From Competibacter sp963695105 (GTDB lineage: Bacteria > Pseudomonadota > Gammaproteobacteria > Competibacterales > Competibacteraceae), in NCBI GenBank assembly GCA_963695105.1, contig CAVOGC010000003.1, forward strand, positions 1-64,000: a stretch of DNA of 64,000 nt, written 5' to 3'. The notes under the pieces were generated by a model. It had not been told where the DNA came from, did not search any database, and worked only from the letters and a program-made list of their open reading frames with translations. Below, piece after piece: positions 18,739 through 27,444 of the stretch. Position 1 is the first letter of the stretch. The number at the start of each line of letters is the position of its first letter. The translations under genes and the position numbers were made by a program.

Positions 18739-20373
18739 CTACATATTCGGATAATTCGGCCCGCCGCCACCTTCTGGCGTCACCCAGTTGATGTTCTGAG
18801 TGGGGTCCTTGATGTCACAGGTTTTGCAATGCACACAGTTCTGGGCGTTGATCTGCAAACGCGGGTTGCCGCCATCGCCGTCGCGGACGATTTCATACAC
18901 GCCGGCCGGGCAGTAGCGCTGTTCGGGGGCGTCGTACAGCGCCAGGTTGACCTGGATTGGCACGGTTGGATCTTTCAGGGTCAAATGACAGGGCTGATCT
19001 TCCTCGTGGTTGGTGTTGGAGATGAACACCGAGGACAGCTTGTCGAAGCTGATCACACCGTCCGGCTTGGGATACTCGATCTTCGGACATTCGCTGGCTT
19101 TCTTCAGCTTGGCGTGATCCGGCTTGTGGTGGAAAGTCCACGGGGCCTTGCCACGGAGCAGGTAGGTATCGAGCGCCGAATAGGCGATCGCCGCCCACAA
19201 CCCCCAACTGAACGACGGCTTGACGTTGCGGACCTTATAGAGCTCCTCCCACAGCCAGCTCTGACGAAGCCGTTCGGGATACTCCGCCACCTCGTCGGCG
19301 TCTTGCCCGGCCGCCGCCGCGCCAAACACCGCCTCGGCCGCCACCATGCCGGACTTCATCGCCGTGTGGGTGCCCTTGATCTTGGGCATGTTGAGGAAGC
19401 CGGCGGTGTCGCCGATCAGCAGGCCGCCGGGGAAGGTCAACTTGGGAATCGACTGGAAGCCGCCGGCCGAAATGGCGCGGGCGCCGTAGGCGATGCGCCG
19501 GCCACCCTCAAACGTGGGCCGGATGTCGGGATGGGTTTTGAAGCGCTGGAATTCGTCGAACGGCGACAGATGGGGGTTTTCGTAGCCCAAGCCGATCACG
19601 AAACCCACCGCCACCTGATTATCCTCCATGTGATACAGGAAGGAGCCGCCGTAGGTGCTGGTATCCAACGGCCAGCCGACCGTGTGGACGATATTGCCCG
19701 GCTGATGCTTGGCGGGATCGACTTCCCATAACTCCTTGATGCCGATGCCGTAGGTTTGCGGGTCCACGCCGTCGCGCAAGTTGAAACGGTCGAACAGGGT
19801 CTTGGTCAGCGAACCGCGGCAGCCTTCGGCGAAGATCGTGTAGCGGGCGCGCAGCTCCATGCCCGGCGCGAATTGCTCGGTCGGCTTGCCCTCCCGGCTG
19901 ACGCCCATGTCGCCGGTAGCGACGCCCACCACCGCGCCATTATCGTTGTAAAGCACTTCGGCGGCGGCGAAACCGGGGTAGATCTCGACGCCCAGTTCCT
20001 CGGCCTGCGTGGCCAGCCAGCGGCACAGATTGCCCAGACTAATAATGTAGTTGCCGTGATTGTTCATCTGCGGCGGCGTGAGCAACCGGTACGAGGTCTC
20101 GCGGGTCAGGAACAGGAATCGGTCCTCCGCGGCCGGCGTATTCAGCGGCGCGCCCCGTTCCTTCCAGTCCGGAATCAGCTCGTCCAGGGCGCGTGGTTCC
20201 ACCACCGCGCCGGACAGGATGTGCGCGCCGACTTCGGACCCTTTTTCCAGCACGCAGACACTGATGTCCTGATTTTGCTCCGCCGCCAGTTGCTTCAGGC
20301 GGATGGCCGCCGACAGGCCGGAAGGGCCGGCGCCGACGATGACCACATCATATTCCATAGTTTCGCGTTCCAC
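18739..20373 (-). CDS. Electron transfer flavoprotein-ubiquinone oxidoreductase
   Basis: 544 residues. The GTG at 20373 is chosen because AAGGAG lies 6 nt upstream; an in-frame ATG at 20358 is an alternative. An FAD-binding VIVGAGPSGLSAA at the N-terminus and a C-terminal 4Fe-4S ferredoxin-like motif CVHCKTCDIKDP define the ETF-QO/FixC family. The enzyme passes electrons from ETF (acyl-CoA and other dehydrogenases) to ubiquinone at the inner membrane. ETF genes are not in this window. A 136-bp gap to its 3' side contains an imperfect stem-loop (18624-18656) without a T-run. Confidence 0.95.
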   Translation of the reverse strand: MERETMEYDVVIVGAGPSGLSAAIRLKQLAAEQNQDISVCVLEKGSEVGAHILSGAVVEPRALDELIPDWKERGAPLNTPAAEDRFLFLTRETSYRLLTPPQMNNHGNYIISLGNLCRWLATQAEELGVEIYPGFAAAEVLYNDNGAVVGVATGDMGVSREGKPTEQFAPGMELRARYTIFAEGCRGSLTKTLFDRFNLRDGVDPQTYGIGIKELWEVDPAKHQPGNIVHTVGWPLDTSTYGGSFLYHMEDNQVAVGFVIGLGYENPHLSPFDEFQRFKTHPDIRPTFEGGRRIAYGARAISAGGFQSIPKLTFPGGLLIGDTAGFLNMPKIKGTHTAMKSGMVAAEAVFGAAAAGQDADEVAEYPERLRQSWLWEELYKVRNVKPSFSWGLWAAIAYSALDTYLLRGKAPWTFHHKPDHAKLKKASECPKIEYPKPDGVISFDKLSSVFISNTNHEEDQPCHLTLKDPTVPIQVNLALYDAPEQRYCPAGVYEIVRDGDGGNPRLQINAQNCVHCKTCDIKDPTQNINWVTPEGGGGPNYPNM

Positions 20374-20561
20374 CGTTCACTCCTTATCAGGCTTTGGTTG
20401 GCAGTGGCGGGAACCCTCCCCGAGGGCAGGATTCTCGCAATGGTCGGGATTTTAGGTTTGGCTGTTGGGAGCGATCTTGTTCAAACCAGCGGCTGACCCA
20501 AGTATAACATTTTAATTAAAGACAATTTTTTCTAAAAGGCACACTGCCGAATGGGGAAATA

Positions 20562-21479
20562 TCAGGCTTGCAGCGCGCGGCAGCGCGCGGCGTAGCGGCG
20601 CCAGACGGCGGGTTCCGGGGTACACACCAAACTGCGCAAGACGTCGCCGAGAATCACCGGGACCAAAGCAGGCGCGTGCTTGCGCGTCCAGCGCAGAAAG
20701 CTGCGCAGCCGGCGACGGAGGCAGGCCCGCCAGAGCGCGGGCGGAATCAAATCTCCGTGTTGCTCGGCGAACTTGGCCAGCGTGTCCCAGTTCGCTTCGA
20801 ACATCATCAATTGGCGACGGCTGGCATTGCCGTCGTGCCGCCGGTAAGCCGCCAGCAAACCGGCCACTCGCGCCACGGCGTACCGCGCGGACAAACGCAG
20901 CCAGCAATCCAGATCTTCCAGAGGCAGGGATTCATCGAAACCCCCGATGGCCAGGAACGCCTCGCGGCGCAAAGCCACCGTCGGATTGGCGACGTCATTG
21001 TAGCGCAACAACCACAGATAGGCCCGATGATCGGGGCCGGGCGGCCGACGGTTCCGGGTAGCGGAAGACAAGACCTGACCCGCCGCGTCGATAAAGTTCA
21101 CATCGGCATAGACCAGGGCCAAACGGGGATCGTTCCAGGTTTCGATGGCCTGCTGCTGGCGCCGGATCTTGTCCGGGTAGAGTAGATCGTCGGAGCCGAG
21201 CACATGCACCCACTCGCCCCGACAGGCCGCGATGGCGCGGTTGGAGGCGGCGCTCACCCCCCGGTTGGCCTGATGGATCACGTTCAGCCGTTCGAAGCGA
21301 TCGGAATGCGTTGCGGCGAAACGCTCGGCCACCGCCAGGGTGGCGTCGGTGGAGCCATCGTCCACCACCACCAGCTCCAGCCGGGGATAACTCTGAGTCC
21401 TCACCGACTCCAGACAGGCGCCGAGGAAAGCGGCGTGATTGTGGGCGGGCACCGCCACGCTGACCAGCGGCAGGCTCAT
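20562..21479 (-). CDS. Family 2 glycosyltransferase
   Basis: 305 residues from the ATG at 21479, which overlaps the methyltransferase stop (ATGA). A GT-A fold is indicated by VSVAVPAHNHAAFL, LELVVVDDGSTD, HVLGSDDLLYPDK and the acceptor-site LPLEDLDCWLRL. The C-terminal 70 residues are very basic, suggesting membrane association. The likely role is transfer of a sugar to a surface polysaccharide or lipid; the substrate cannot be read from sequence. Confidence 0.88.
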   Translation of the reverse strand: MSLPLVSVAVPAHNHAAFLGACLESVRTQSYPRLELVVVDDGSTDATLAVAERFAATHSDRFERLNVIHQANRGVSAASNRAIAACRGEWVHVLGSDDLLYPDKIRRQQQAIETWNDPRLALVYADVNFIDAAGQVLSSATRNRRPPGPDHRAYLWLLRYNDVANPTVALRREAFLAIGGFDESLPLEDLDCWLRLSARYAVARVAGLLAAYRRHDGNASRRQLMMFEANWDTLAKFAEQHGDLIPPALWRACLRRRLRSFLRWTRKHAPALVPVILGDVLRSLVCTPEPAVWRRYAARCRALQA

Positions 21480-22096
21480 TTTTCCACCAGCAGAAAATAC
21501 TGCACTGCCAGGAACTCGCCGAGCAGCCGGTGTGGATACCACCAGCGGCGGTATTTGGGCTTGATGTAGGGCGCGATGACCTCTACCCGCCAACCGGCCC
21601 GACCGACCGCGTCCAGCAGGCTGGAGCGGGTGAAAAAATGCAGGTGGGTGCGATCCAGGATGCCGGCGTCGGCGTAGTCGAAGCGGCCCTGGAACAGCAG
21701 CGGCAGCACGACGCTTTTGTGGCGCACGTTGGGCACGCTCAACAACAACCGCGCGCCGGGCCGGGCGCGACGGTGCAATTCCGTCAATACCTGCCAGGGA
21801 TCGATCAGGTGTTCCAGCACATCGGCCATGATCAGCAGATCGTAGTCGGTCCAGGGCACCTGCTCCGCGATGGCCGCCAAGTCGACCGCCCATACCTGGT
21901 GAAGCAAGTCCGCCGCCCGGATCGCCGCTTCCGCGTTGGGCTCGATCCCGTCGCAGCGTTCGGCCAGACCGTCCAGCAACAATTGCCGGCCCAGGCGACC
22001 GCTAGCGCAGCCGATATCCAGCACGGCCCCAAAGCGGCCGTGAACGCGCAGAAAATCCACCAGATCCCGCCGGTCGGCGGCGTAATAGCGGCTCAT
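21476..22096 (-). CDS. Class I SAM-dependent methyltransferase
   Basis: 206 residues from the ATG at 22096. Motif I is VLDIGCASGRLG, followed by CDGIEPN (ribose-binding acidic loop), DYDLLIMADVLEHL and LLLSVPNVRH. This is the methyltransferase type commonly encoded with glycosyltransferases in surface-polysaccharide loci. It overlaps the glycosyltransferase start by 4 bp, so the pair forms one transcription and translation unit. The acceptor is unknown. Confidence 0.88.
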   Translation of the reverse strand: MSRYYAADRRDLVDFLRVHGRFGAVLDIGCASGRLGRQLLLDGLAERCDGIEPNAEAAIRAADLLHQVWAVDLAAIAEQVPWTDYDLLIMADVLEHLIDPWQVLTELHRRARPGARLLLSVPNVRHKSVVLPLLFQGRFDYADAGILDRTHLHFFTRSSLLDAVGRAGWRVEVIAPYIKPKYRRWWYPHRLLGEFLAVQYFLLVEK

Positions 22097-22154
22097 GATC
22101 TCGGTTTGCGGCCGACGATGGGTCAGCGGCGGGAGCGGGGTTGGCGCGAGTGAC

Positions 22155-22859
22155 TCACAGCCCGACCCGATCCAGCCAGGCGGCGAAACACCGCCGGCCC
22201 AACGCCGCGGCGACGGCGGCATAACGGGCGGTGTCGGCCCGCAGCGCCGCCACGCTCAGGCCCGGCGTCTGGCCGATCTCACAGGCGTGGCCGATGAACC
22301 AGCGCTCCAACCCCCGGGTGGTGGTTTCGATATGGAATTGCAGCGCCAGCGCGTGCTCGCCCCACGCAAACGCCTGATTGGGATAGAGGTCGGTGGAGGC
22401 CAGCCGTTCGGCGCCTTCGGGTAGATCGAAGGTGTCGCCGTGCCAGTGCAGCACCGGCGCCTCGTCGGCGAACGCCGCCAGAGGGCTTTTCCGACCGGCT
22501 TCGGTCAGCGCCAGCGGTTTCCAGCCGATCTCCTTCCGTCCGCCCGGGTAGACTCGCGCCCCCAACGCCTGGGCGATCATCTGAGCTCCCAGACAGAGGC
22601 CCAGCGTCGGCTGGCCGGCGTCCAGCCGTGCCCGCAGCACGCGCAGTTCATCGTGGATAAAGGGATAGACATCGCCTTCGTAGACCCCGATGGGGCCGCC
22701 CAGGATCACCAGCAGATCGTCGATCGAGGGGTCCAGCGTGGTCAGATCGTCGTAACCGGCTTCCAGATAGCGAACGGTGCAGCCGTGCTCGGCCAGCACC
22801 GGGGCGAAAGCATCGAGATCCTCGAAGGCCACATGACGGATGGCGAGAACGGTTTTCAT
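22155..22859 (-). CDS. Class I glutamine amidotransferase-like protein
   Basis: 234 residues. The nucleophile elbow LGLCLGAQM holds the catalytic Cys, the oxyanion segment is ILGGPIGVYE, and the His is in LALQFHIET. It stands alone without a synthase domain, like the GuaA-N/YfeJ group. It may release ammonia from glutamine or act on gamma-glutamyl compounds; nothing here decides between these. Confidence 0.88.
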   Translation of the reverse strand: MKTVLAIRHVAFEDLDAFAPVLAEHGCTVRYLEAGYDDLTTLDPSIDDLLVILGGPIGVYEGDVYPFIHDELRVLRARLDAGQPTLGLCLGAQMIAQALGARVYPGGRKEIGWKPLALTEAGRKSPLAAFADEAPVLHWHGDTFDLPEGAERLASTDLYPNQAFAWGEHALALQFHIETTTRGLERWFIGHACEIGQTPGLSVAALRADTARYAAVAAALGRRCFAAWLDRVGL

Positions 22860-22947
22860 GGATGTACTCGTGTGGCTGGGGAGTACGGGCGACCCCGTGC
22901 CTGCCGCCCGCGAGCCGGGGAAAATGCAGCGTAGCTGGATTGAAACC

Positions 22948-23035
22948 TGGCGGAGAGGGAGGGATTCGAACCCTCGGACCCTCGCGGGTCAACGGTTTTC
23001 AAGACCGTCGCAATCGACCACTCTGCCACCTCTCC
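22948..23035 (-). tRNA. tRNA-Ser (UGA anticodon)
   Basis: 88 nt including an encoded 3' CCA (read as TGG at 22948-22950). The acceptor stem GGAGAGG/CCTCTCC, anticodon loop CTTGAAA (anticodon TGA), a long serine-type variable arm (GACCCGCGAGGGTC) and the T-arm GGTTCGAATCC are all visible on the minus strand. Confidence 0.97.
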
Positions 23036-23097
23036 AAGTGACCGGGATTGTAGCCGCACATCCCCAACCGTGCCAGCACCCCGGGATGGCTGTTCCG

Positions 23098-25176
23098 CTA
23101 CGGCAGCATCCCGGCGTTGGCCGGCGGCCGGCCCCAAAACAGCGCGTGCAACCAGAGCAGGGTATCCGGGTCCGAAATCAGATCGCGCTTCTGCGCCGCG
23201 CTCAGGCTGTCGGGGCCTTCTTCCTCCAACTGATGAACCAGCCCTTCCAGATAATGCCGGCGGCGCTTGCCGGGTGGCTCGCTCTCCGGCAGCAACGACA
23301 GGTGCAGCGCATTGACGTAGGGATCGGTCAGCGCCTGGACGAAGCGGCTGGTCGGCTGATCACACAACACCGGCAGCACCGGATCGACCGCCCGCAGATT
23401 CTCATCCAGGTAGCGCAGCACCGGCGGCGGCTCGGTTTCCTCCGGCGTCAGGAACAGGCCCAGCTCGCGCGACTTGCGGCCCAGGGCAATGCTGCTGGAC
23501 AGTATCGAAACCGGAATCGACAGCAGCAATCCCAGCAGCACCGGCGTAAACCACCAGAAAAACGCCGGCATGTACTGATAGCTCAACACGCCGGCGATAA
23601 CGCCGGTCAGGGTATGCCCGCCGTGCGCCAGCGCTGCTTCCTTGAAGCTGGTCATGTGATCGCCACGCTGCTGCGTCGGCCAGCCGACGGCGCGACGCAG
23701 CAGGATCGCCAACACGAACTTGGTCTGGAACAGCATCAGCACCGGCGCCGTCAGCACCGAAAACACCGTCTCCAGCACCACGCTCAGGGTCGCCGCGAAC
23801 ATTCCGCCGTAACCGCGACGCAGCCGGCCATCTTTCAATAGCAGCAGCAACGCCAGCAGTTTGGGCAGGAACAGCATGGTCAGCGTCACCAACAGCACGG
23901 TGGTCATTTCCACCGCGAACGACACCGGCCACACCGGTATCCAGTTCTCGCCGAAAAAATAGATCGTCTCCTGCCGAGTCTGGATGAACGCCTCCACGCC
24001 GGTGGCGAGCAGGAACAACAGCCACAGCGGCGAGGCCAGATAAGACATGACGCCCATCGAAAAATGCAGCCGGCTCAGGGCATTGAAACCGTGGGCCAGC
24101 GCCAGCCGCAGATGTTGCAGATTGCCCTGGCACCAGCGGCGGTCGCGTTTGGCGTAATCGATCAGGGTCGGCGGGATTTCCTCATAGCTGCCGTCCAGAT
24201 CGTAGGCCAGCCAAACCTCCCAACCGGCCCGCCGTAGCAGCGCCGCCTCGACAAAGTCGTGGCTGAGGATCGCGCCGCCGAACGGCTCCCGACCCGGCAA
24301 CTTCGGCAAGCCGCAGTGCTCCAGGAACGGCCGCACCCGGATGATGGCGTTGTGACCCCAGTAGTTGCTCTCGCCGAGTTGCCAGTAGTTCAGCCCGGCG
24401 GTGAACATCCGCCCGTAGATGCTACCGGCGAACTGCAAGATGCGGGCAAACAGCGATTCGCGGTTGACCGGCACCGGCGGCGTTTGGATCAGCGCCACGT
24501 CCGGATGGCACTCCATCAGCCGCACCATGTCCACCAGCGTGGACCCTTTCATGATGCTGTCGGCGTCCAGCACGATCATGTAGCGGTACCGGCCGCTCCA
24601 GCGGATGCAGAAATCCTCCAGATTGCCGCTCTTGCGGTCGGTGTTCTCCGGCCGGTTGCGGTAGAAAATTCGTCCCTTGCCGTCCAGTGCCCGCACCATG
24701 TCCTGCCAGCGCAATTCCTCCTCGACCCACACGTCGGGATCGCGGGTGTCGCTGAGGATGAAAAAATCGAAGCCCGCCAACTGGCCGGTTTCCGCCAGCG
24801 ACCGGTGGATGGCGCGCAGGCCGGCGAACACCCGCTCCGAATCCTCGTTGTAGATCGGCATCAGGATCGCGGTGCGCGGCGGCGGCGCGGCGGGGTCGGG
24901 CGGCGCGGCCGGCCGTTGGTGGGAAATCGCCCAGCGGTCGCGGCCGAGCAGGATCATGAAAAAACCCATGAGCGCTGTCCAGAACGACATGCAAATCCAG
25001 CCGATCAGGATCGTGTACAGCAGCAGCAGCAACAATTCCATCGGACTGAAACCGTTGCTCTGAAACACGCTGACCAGCAGCCCCAGGGCGATCAGCGTGG
25101 TCAGGTTCGCCAGCAGAAAGAATACCAGTCGGCGGAGGGCATGCCCCTGCGCCGACGGTCGAACGGATGGGGTCAT
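23098..25176 (-). CDS. opgH: Glucans biosynthesis glucosyltransferase OpgH
   Basis: 692 residues starting at the ATG that overlaps the preceding stop (ATGA). It makes the beta-1,2-glucan backbone of osmoregulated periplasmic glucans at the inner membrane from UDP-glucose. GT2 processive motifs are visible: TAILMPIYNED, VLDADSIMKG, SHDFVEAALLRR and RRWCQGNLQH. About eight membrane segments are present. Compared with E. coli OpgH (~850 residues), the ~140-residue cytoplasmic N-terminal extension is missing; the protein begins almost directly at its first membrane segment. Confidence 0.94.
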   Translation of the reverse strand: MTPSVRPSAQGHALRRLVFFLLANLTTLIALGLLVSVFQSNGFSPMELLLLLLYTILIGWICMSFWTALMGFFMILLGRDRWAISHQRPAAPPDPAAPPPRTAILMPIYNEDSERVFAGLRAIHRSLAETGQLAGFDFFILSDTRDPDVWVEEELRWQDMVRALDGKGRIFYRNRPENTDRKSGNLEDFCIRWSGRYRYMIVLDADSIMKGSTLVDMVRLMECHPDVALIQTPPVPVNRESLFARILQFAGSIYGRMFTAGLNYWQLGESNYWGHNAIIRVRPFLEHCGLPKLPGREPFGGAILSHDFVEAALLRRAGWEVWLAYDLDGSYEEIPPTLIDYAKRDRRWCQGNLQHLRLALAHGFNALSRLHFSMGVMSYLASPLWLLFLLATGVEAFIQTRQETIYFFGENWIPVWPVSFAVEMTTVLLVTLTMLFLPKLLALLLLLKDGRLRRGYGGMFAATLSVVLETVFSVLTAPVLMLFQTKFVLAILLRRAVGWPTQQRGDHMTSFKEAALAHGGHTLTGVIAGVLSYQYMPAFFWWFTPVLLGLLLSIPVSILSSSIALGRKSRELGLFLTPEETEPPPVLRYLDENLRAVDPVLPVLCDQPTSRFVQALTDPYVNALHLSLLPESEPPGKRRRHYLEGLVHQLEEEGPDSLSAAQKRDLISDPDTLLWLHALFWGRPPANAGMLP

Positions 25177-25679
25177 GAAGGAGGCATTCCGGAAGGAGAA
25201 GAAACGCCCCGCCGCCGCCAGCGGCCCAGCGGGTCCAACAGCGAAAACAGCTCGATCCGCTGGACCGGCATGGCACCGGGAGCGGGCGCCGGGGTGGGCT
25301 CGGCCAGCACCGCGCGCAGGGCATCGGTGACGTCCCGCGCCGCGCCGGGCGGCGCGAACAATACCGCTGGCCAATCCGGCACCGCGCCGCTCAGCAACGC
25401 CGCTCGCGCCGCCGCCAGCGCCCGTGACCGCCGGGGCAGATCGAGCGTCTGCGCCAGCCAGTCATCCAGCAGATCCCGCGCCGCCGCCAGCGCTCCCGTC
25501 AGCAGATCCGGGAATTCGGGCGGATCGGGCACGCGGCGCAGCGCTTGTTCGCTCAGCGCCGCGACCTGATCGGGGTCGGTCACCCCCAACGCCCGCCAAT
25601 AGGCGCCCAAGCGGCCGAGCAGCAGGTCGTTGGAAGGCGTCGCCGACGGCGGCGCCAAATACAGTGCCGCGGCGTTCAC
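25173..25679 (-). CDS. Hypothetical protein between opgG and opgH
   Basis: 168 residues. It starts at a GTG that overlaps the opgG stop (GTGA) and stops within the opgH start (ATGA), so all three are translationally coupled and the frame is real. It is rich in Ala, Leu and Pro, has no signal peptide or membrane segment, and ends with IELFSLLDPLGRWRRRG. I recognise no family. Because this OpgH lacks its usual cytoplasmic N-terminal region, the protein could be a detached equivalent of it (inference). Confidence 0.75.
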   Translation of the reverse strand: MNAAALYLAPPSATPSNDLLLGRLGAYWRALGVTDPDQVAALSEQALRRVPDPPEFPDLLTGALAAARDLLDDWLAQTLDLPRRSRALAAARAALLSGAVPDWPAVLFAPPGAARDVTDALRAVLAEPTPAPAPGAMPVQRIELFSLLDPLGRWRRRGVSSPSGMPPS

Positions 25680-27241
25680 CGGGGCGCGGTCCACTGATAG
25701 CTCCAGGTTTCGGTCAGCACGTCGTCGCCGAGCTTCAGAAAGCAGCGCAATTCGGCCGAGTCGTTTCCTTGTGGCAGCAGTTCGAAGGATGCGCGCCAGC
25801 CTTGGGTGTAGGTGTTTTTCTGGACCACGATGTTCTGAACCTGGCCGGTAGACGCGCTGATCATCGCCTTCACCGGGGCATCCTCCGGCAATTTGGCCAA
25901 GGCTTCGCCGCTGAAATCGATCACGAACCGCCGCCGCGAGGAATCCAGATCGCCGGCGCCGCCAGCGCCCACCCGGCTGGTCAACACATGGCCGCCCGGC
26001 GACAGGTTCGGCAGGTCGAGGAAGAAATACAGGCGGTAGTTGAATTCCAATTGCTGGCTGGCCTCGACCGGCTTCCTTGGGCTCCAAAACACGGCGATAT
26101 TGTCGTAACGTTCGGCGGTGCTGGGGATTTCGATCAAGTGCACCGAACCCCTGCCCCACTCGCCCTCGGGTTCGATCCAGACGCTCGGCCGGATATGGTA
26201 ATGCGCCTCCAGGTCCTGGTAGTCGTCGAAATCGCGGTCGCGCTGCAACAAACCGAAGCCACGCGGGTTGTTGTCCTGGAAGGCGCTGATGCGCAGCCGG
26301 GTCGGATTGTTAAGCGGCCGCCAAATCCATTCGCCGTTGCCGGCGGCCATTAGCAAACCGTCGGAATCGTGCACCTGCGGGCGGAAATCGTCGAAGAACC
26401 GCTCGTTCAAGGCCCCGTGGTAAAACATGCTGGTCAGCGGCGCCACGCCGAGTTTCTGCACGCCGTCGCGGACGAAGAGGTTGGTTTTAACCTCAATCTG
26501 GGTGTTGACGCCCGGCTTGATGACGAAGCGGTAGGCGCCGGTCAGGCTCTGGCTGTCCAGCAGTGCGTACACGGTCAACTCGGTGGCGTCCTTGCTGGGC
26601 TTTTCCAGCCAGAACTCGCGGAAATAGGGAAATTCCTCGGGCTTGGGCAGGCCGGTATCGATGGCCAAGCCGCGCGCCGAGAGGCCGTAGTTCTGATTCT
26701 GGCCGACGGCGCGGAAGTAGCTGGCGCCCAGAAACACCGCGACCTCGTCGTAATGGCTATCGGTATGCAGCGGATACAACACTTTGAAGCCGGCGAAACC
26801 CAAATCCTTGGGCAGTTCCTCCGGCACCTTGTTCTTGCCGTAGTCGAACAGATCGTTGGCGTACTCCAGAGGCCGGCTCTCGCCCTCGTCGACCACGTTG
26901 ATGGCGACCCGTTGGAAGAACAGGAAACCCAGCGGCGCGAATTGAATCTCGAACGGCAGCGCCTGGTCGCGCCACAGGCTCTTCTCCGCCCTGAAGCGGA
27001 TGTCGCGGTACTGGTCGTAATCCAGGCTCTTGAGAAAATCGGGCAGCGTGTTGCTCTGCGCCTGAAACGGCTGGGTCGCCAGCACTTCGGCGCGGCGGCG
27101 AACATCGGCGAAATTGAAGCGTTTGGGGGGTGGCGTCGTGGCCTGGGTGGACTCGGGCACGTTGGGGGCGCCGAAACCCGCCACCGGGCAGAACCCGACG
27201 CCGGCCAGCAGAATCAGACTCAGCAGCATGCGAAATTTCAC
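25676..27241 (-). CDS. opgG: Periplasmic glucan biosynthesis protein OpgG
   Basis: 521 residues from a GTG with AGGGAG upstream; an in-frame ATG four codons later is the alternative. A signal peptide is followed by the MdoG domain: FNFADVRRRAEVLA, LDYDQYRDIRFR, LVYPLH-like VLYPLHTD and WIEPEGEWGRGSVHLIEIP. OpgG acts in the periplasm in glucan branching or assembly and normally pairs with OpgH, as here. The 203-bp stretch between it and icmF shows no gene. Confidence 0.95.
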   Translation of the reverse strand: MKFRMLLSLILLAGVGFCPVAGFGAPNVPESTQATTPPPKRFNFADVRRRAEVLATQPFQAQSNTLPDFLKSLDYDQYRDIRFRAEKSLWRDQALPFEIQFAPLGFLFFQRVAINVVDEGESRPLEYANDLFDYGKNKVPEELPKDLGFAGFKVLYPLHTDSHYDEVAVFLGASYFRAVGQNQNYGLSARGLAIDTGLPKPEEFPYFREFWLEKPSKDATELTVYALLDSQSLTGAYRFVIKPGVNTQIEVKTNLFVRDGVQKLGVAPLTSMFYHGALNERFFDDFRPQVHDSDGLLMAAGNGEWIWRPLNNPTRLRISAFQDNNPRGFGLLQRDRDFDDYQDLEAHYHIRPSVWIEPEGEWGRGSVHLIEIPSTAERYDNIAVFWSPRKPVEASQQLEFNYRLYFFLDLPNLSPGGHVLTSRVGAGGAGDLDSSRRRFVIDFSGEALAKLPEDAPVKAMISASTGQVQNIVVQKNTYTQGWRASFELLPQGNDSAELRCFLKLGDDVLTETWSYQWTAPR

Positions 27242-27444
27242 GGTATTACAGCTCCCTGGACGTGTAATCCAATGAGTTTAACTGCAAGTTTCCAAGCATG
27301 GGTATTGTATGGTTATTGGGTCGTTCCGACCATGCCTGGCGCCAGCGCCATCGAAGGCAAGGAAGATTCCTCGCCATTTCGGCAATCCCGGCCAGTAGGC
27401 TCCCCGTTTATCGGCGGTCCACCGGCCGGGTCCTGCGTCTGGCC

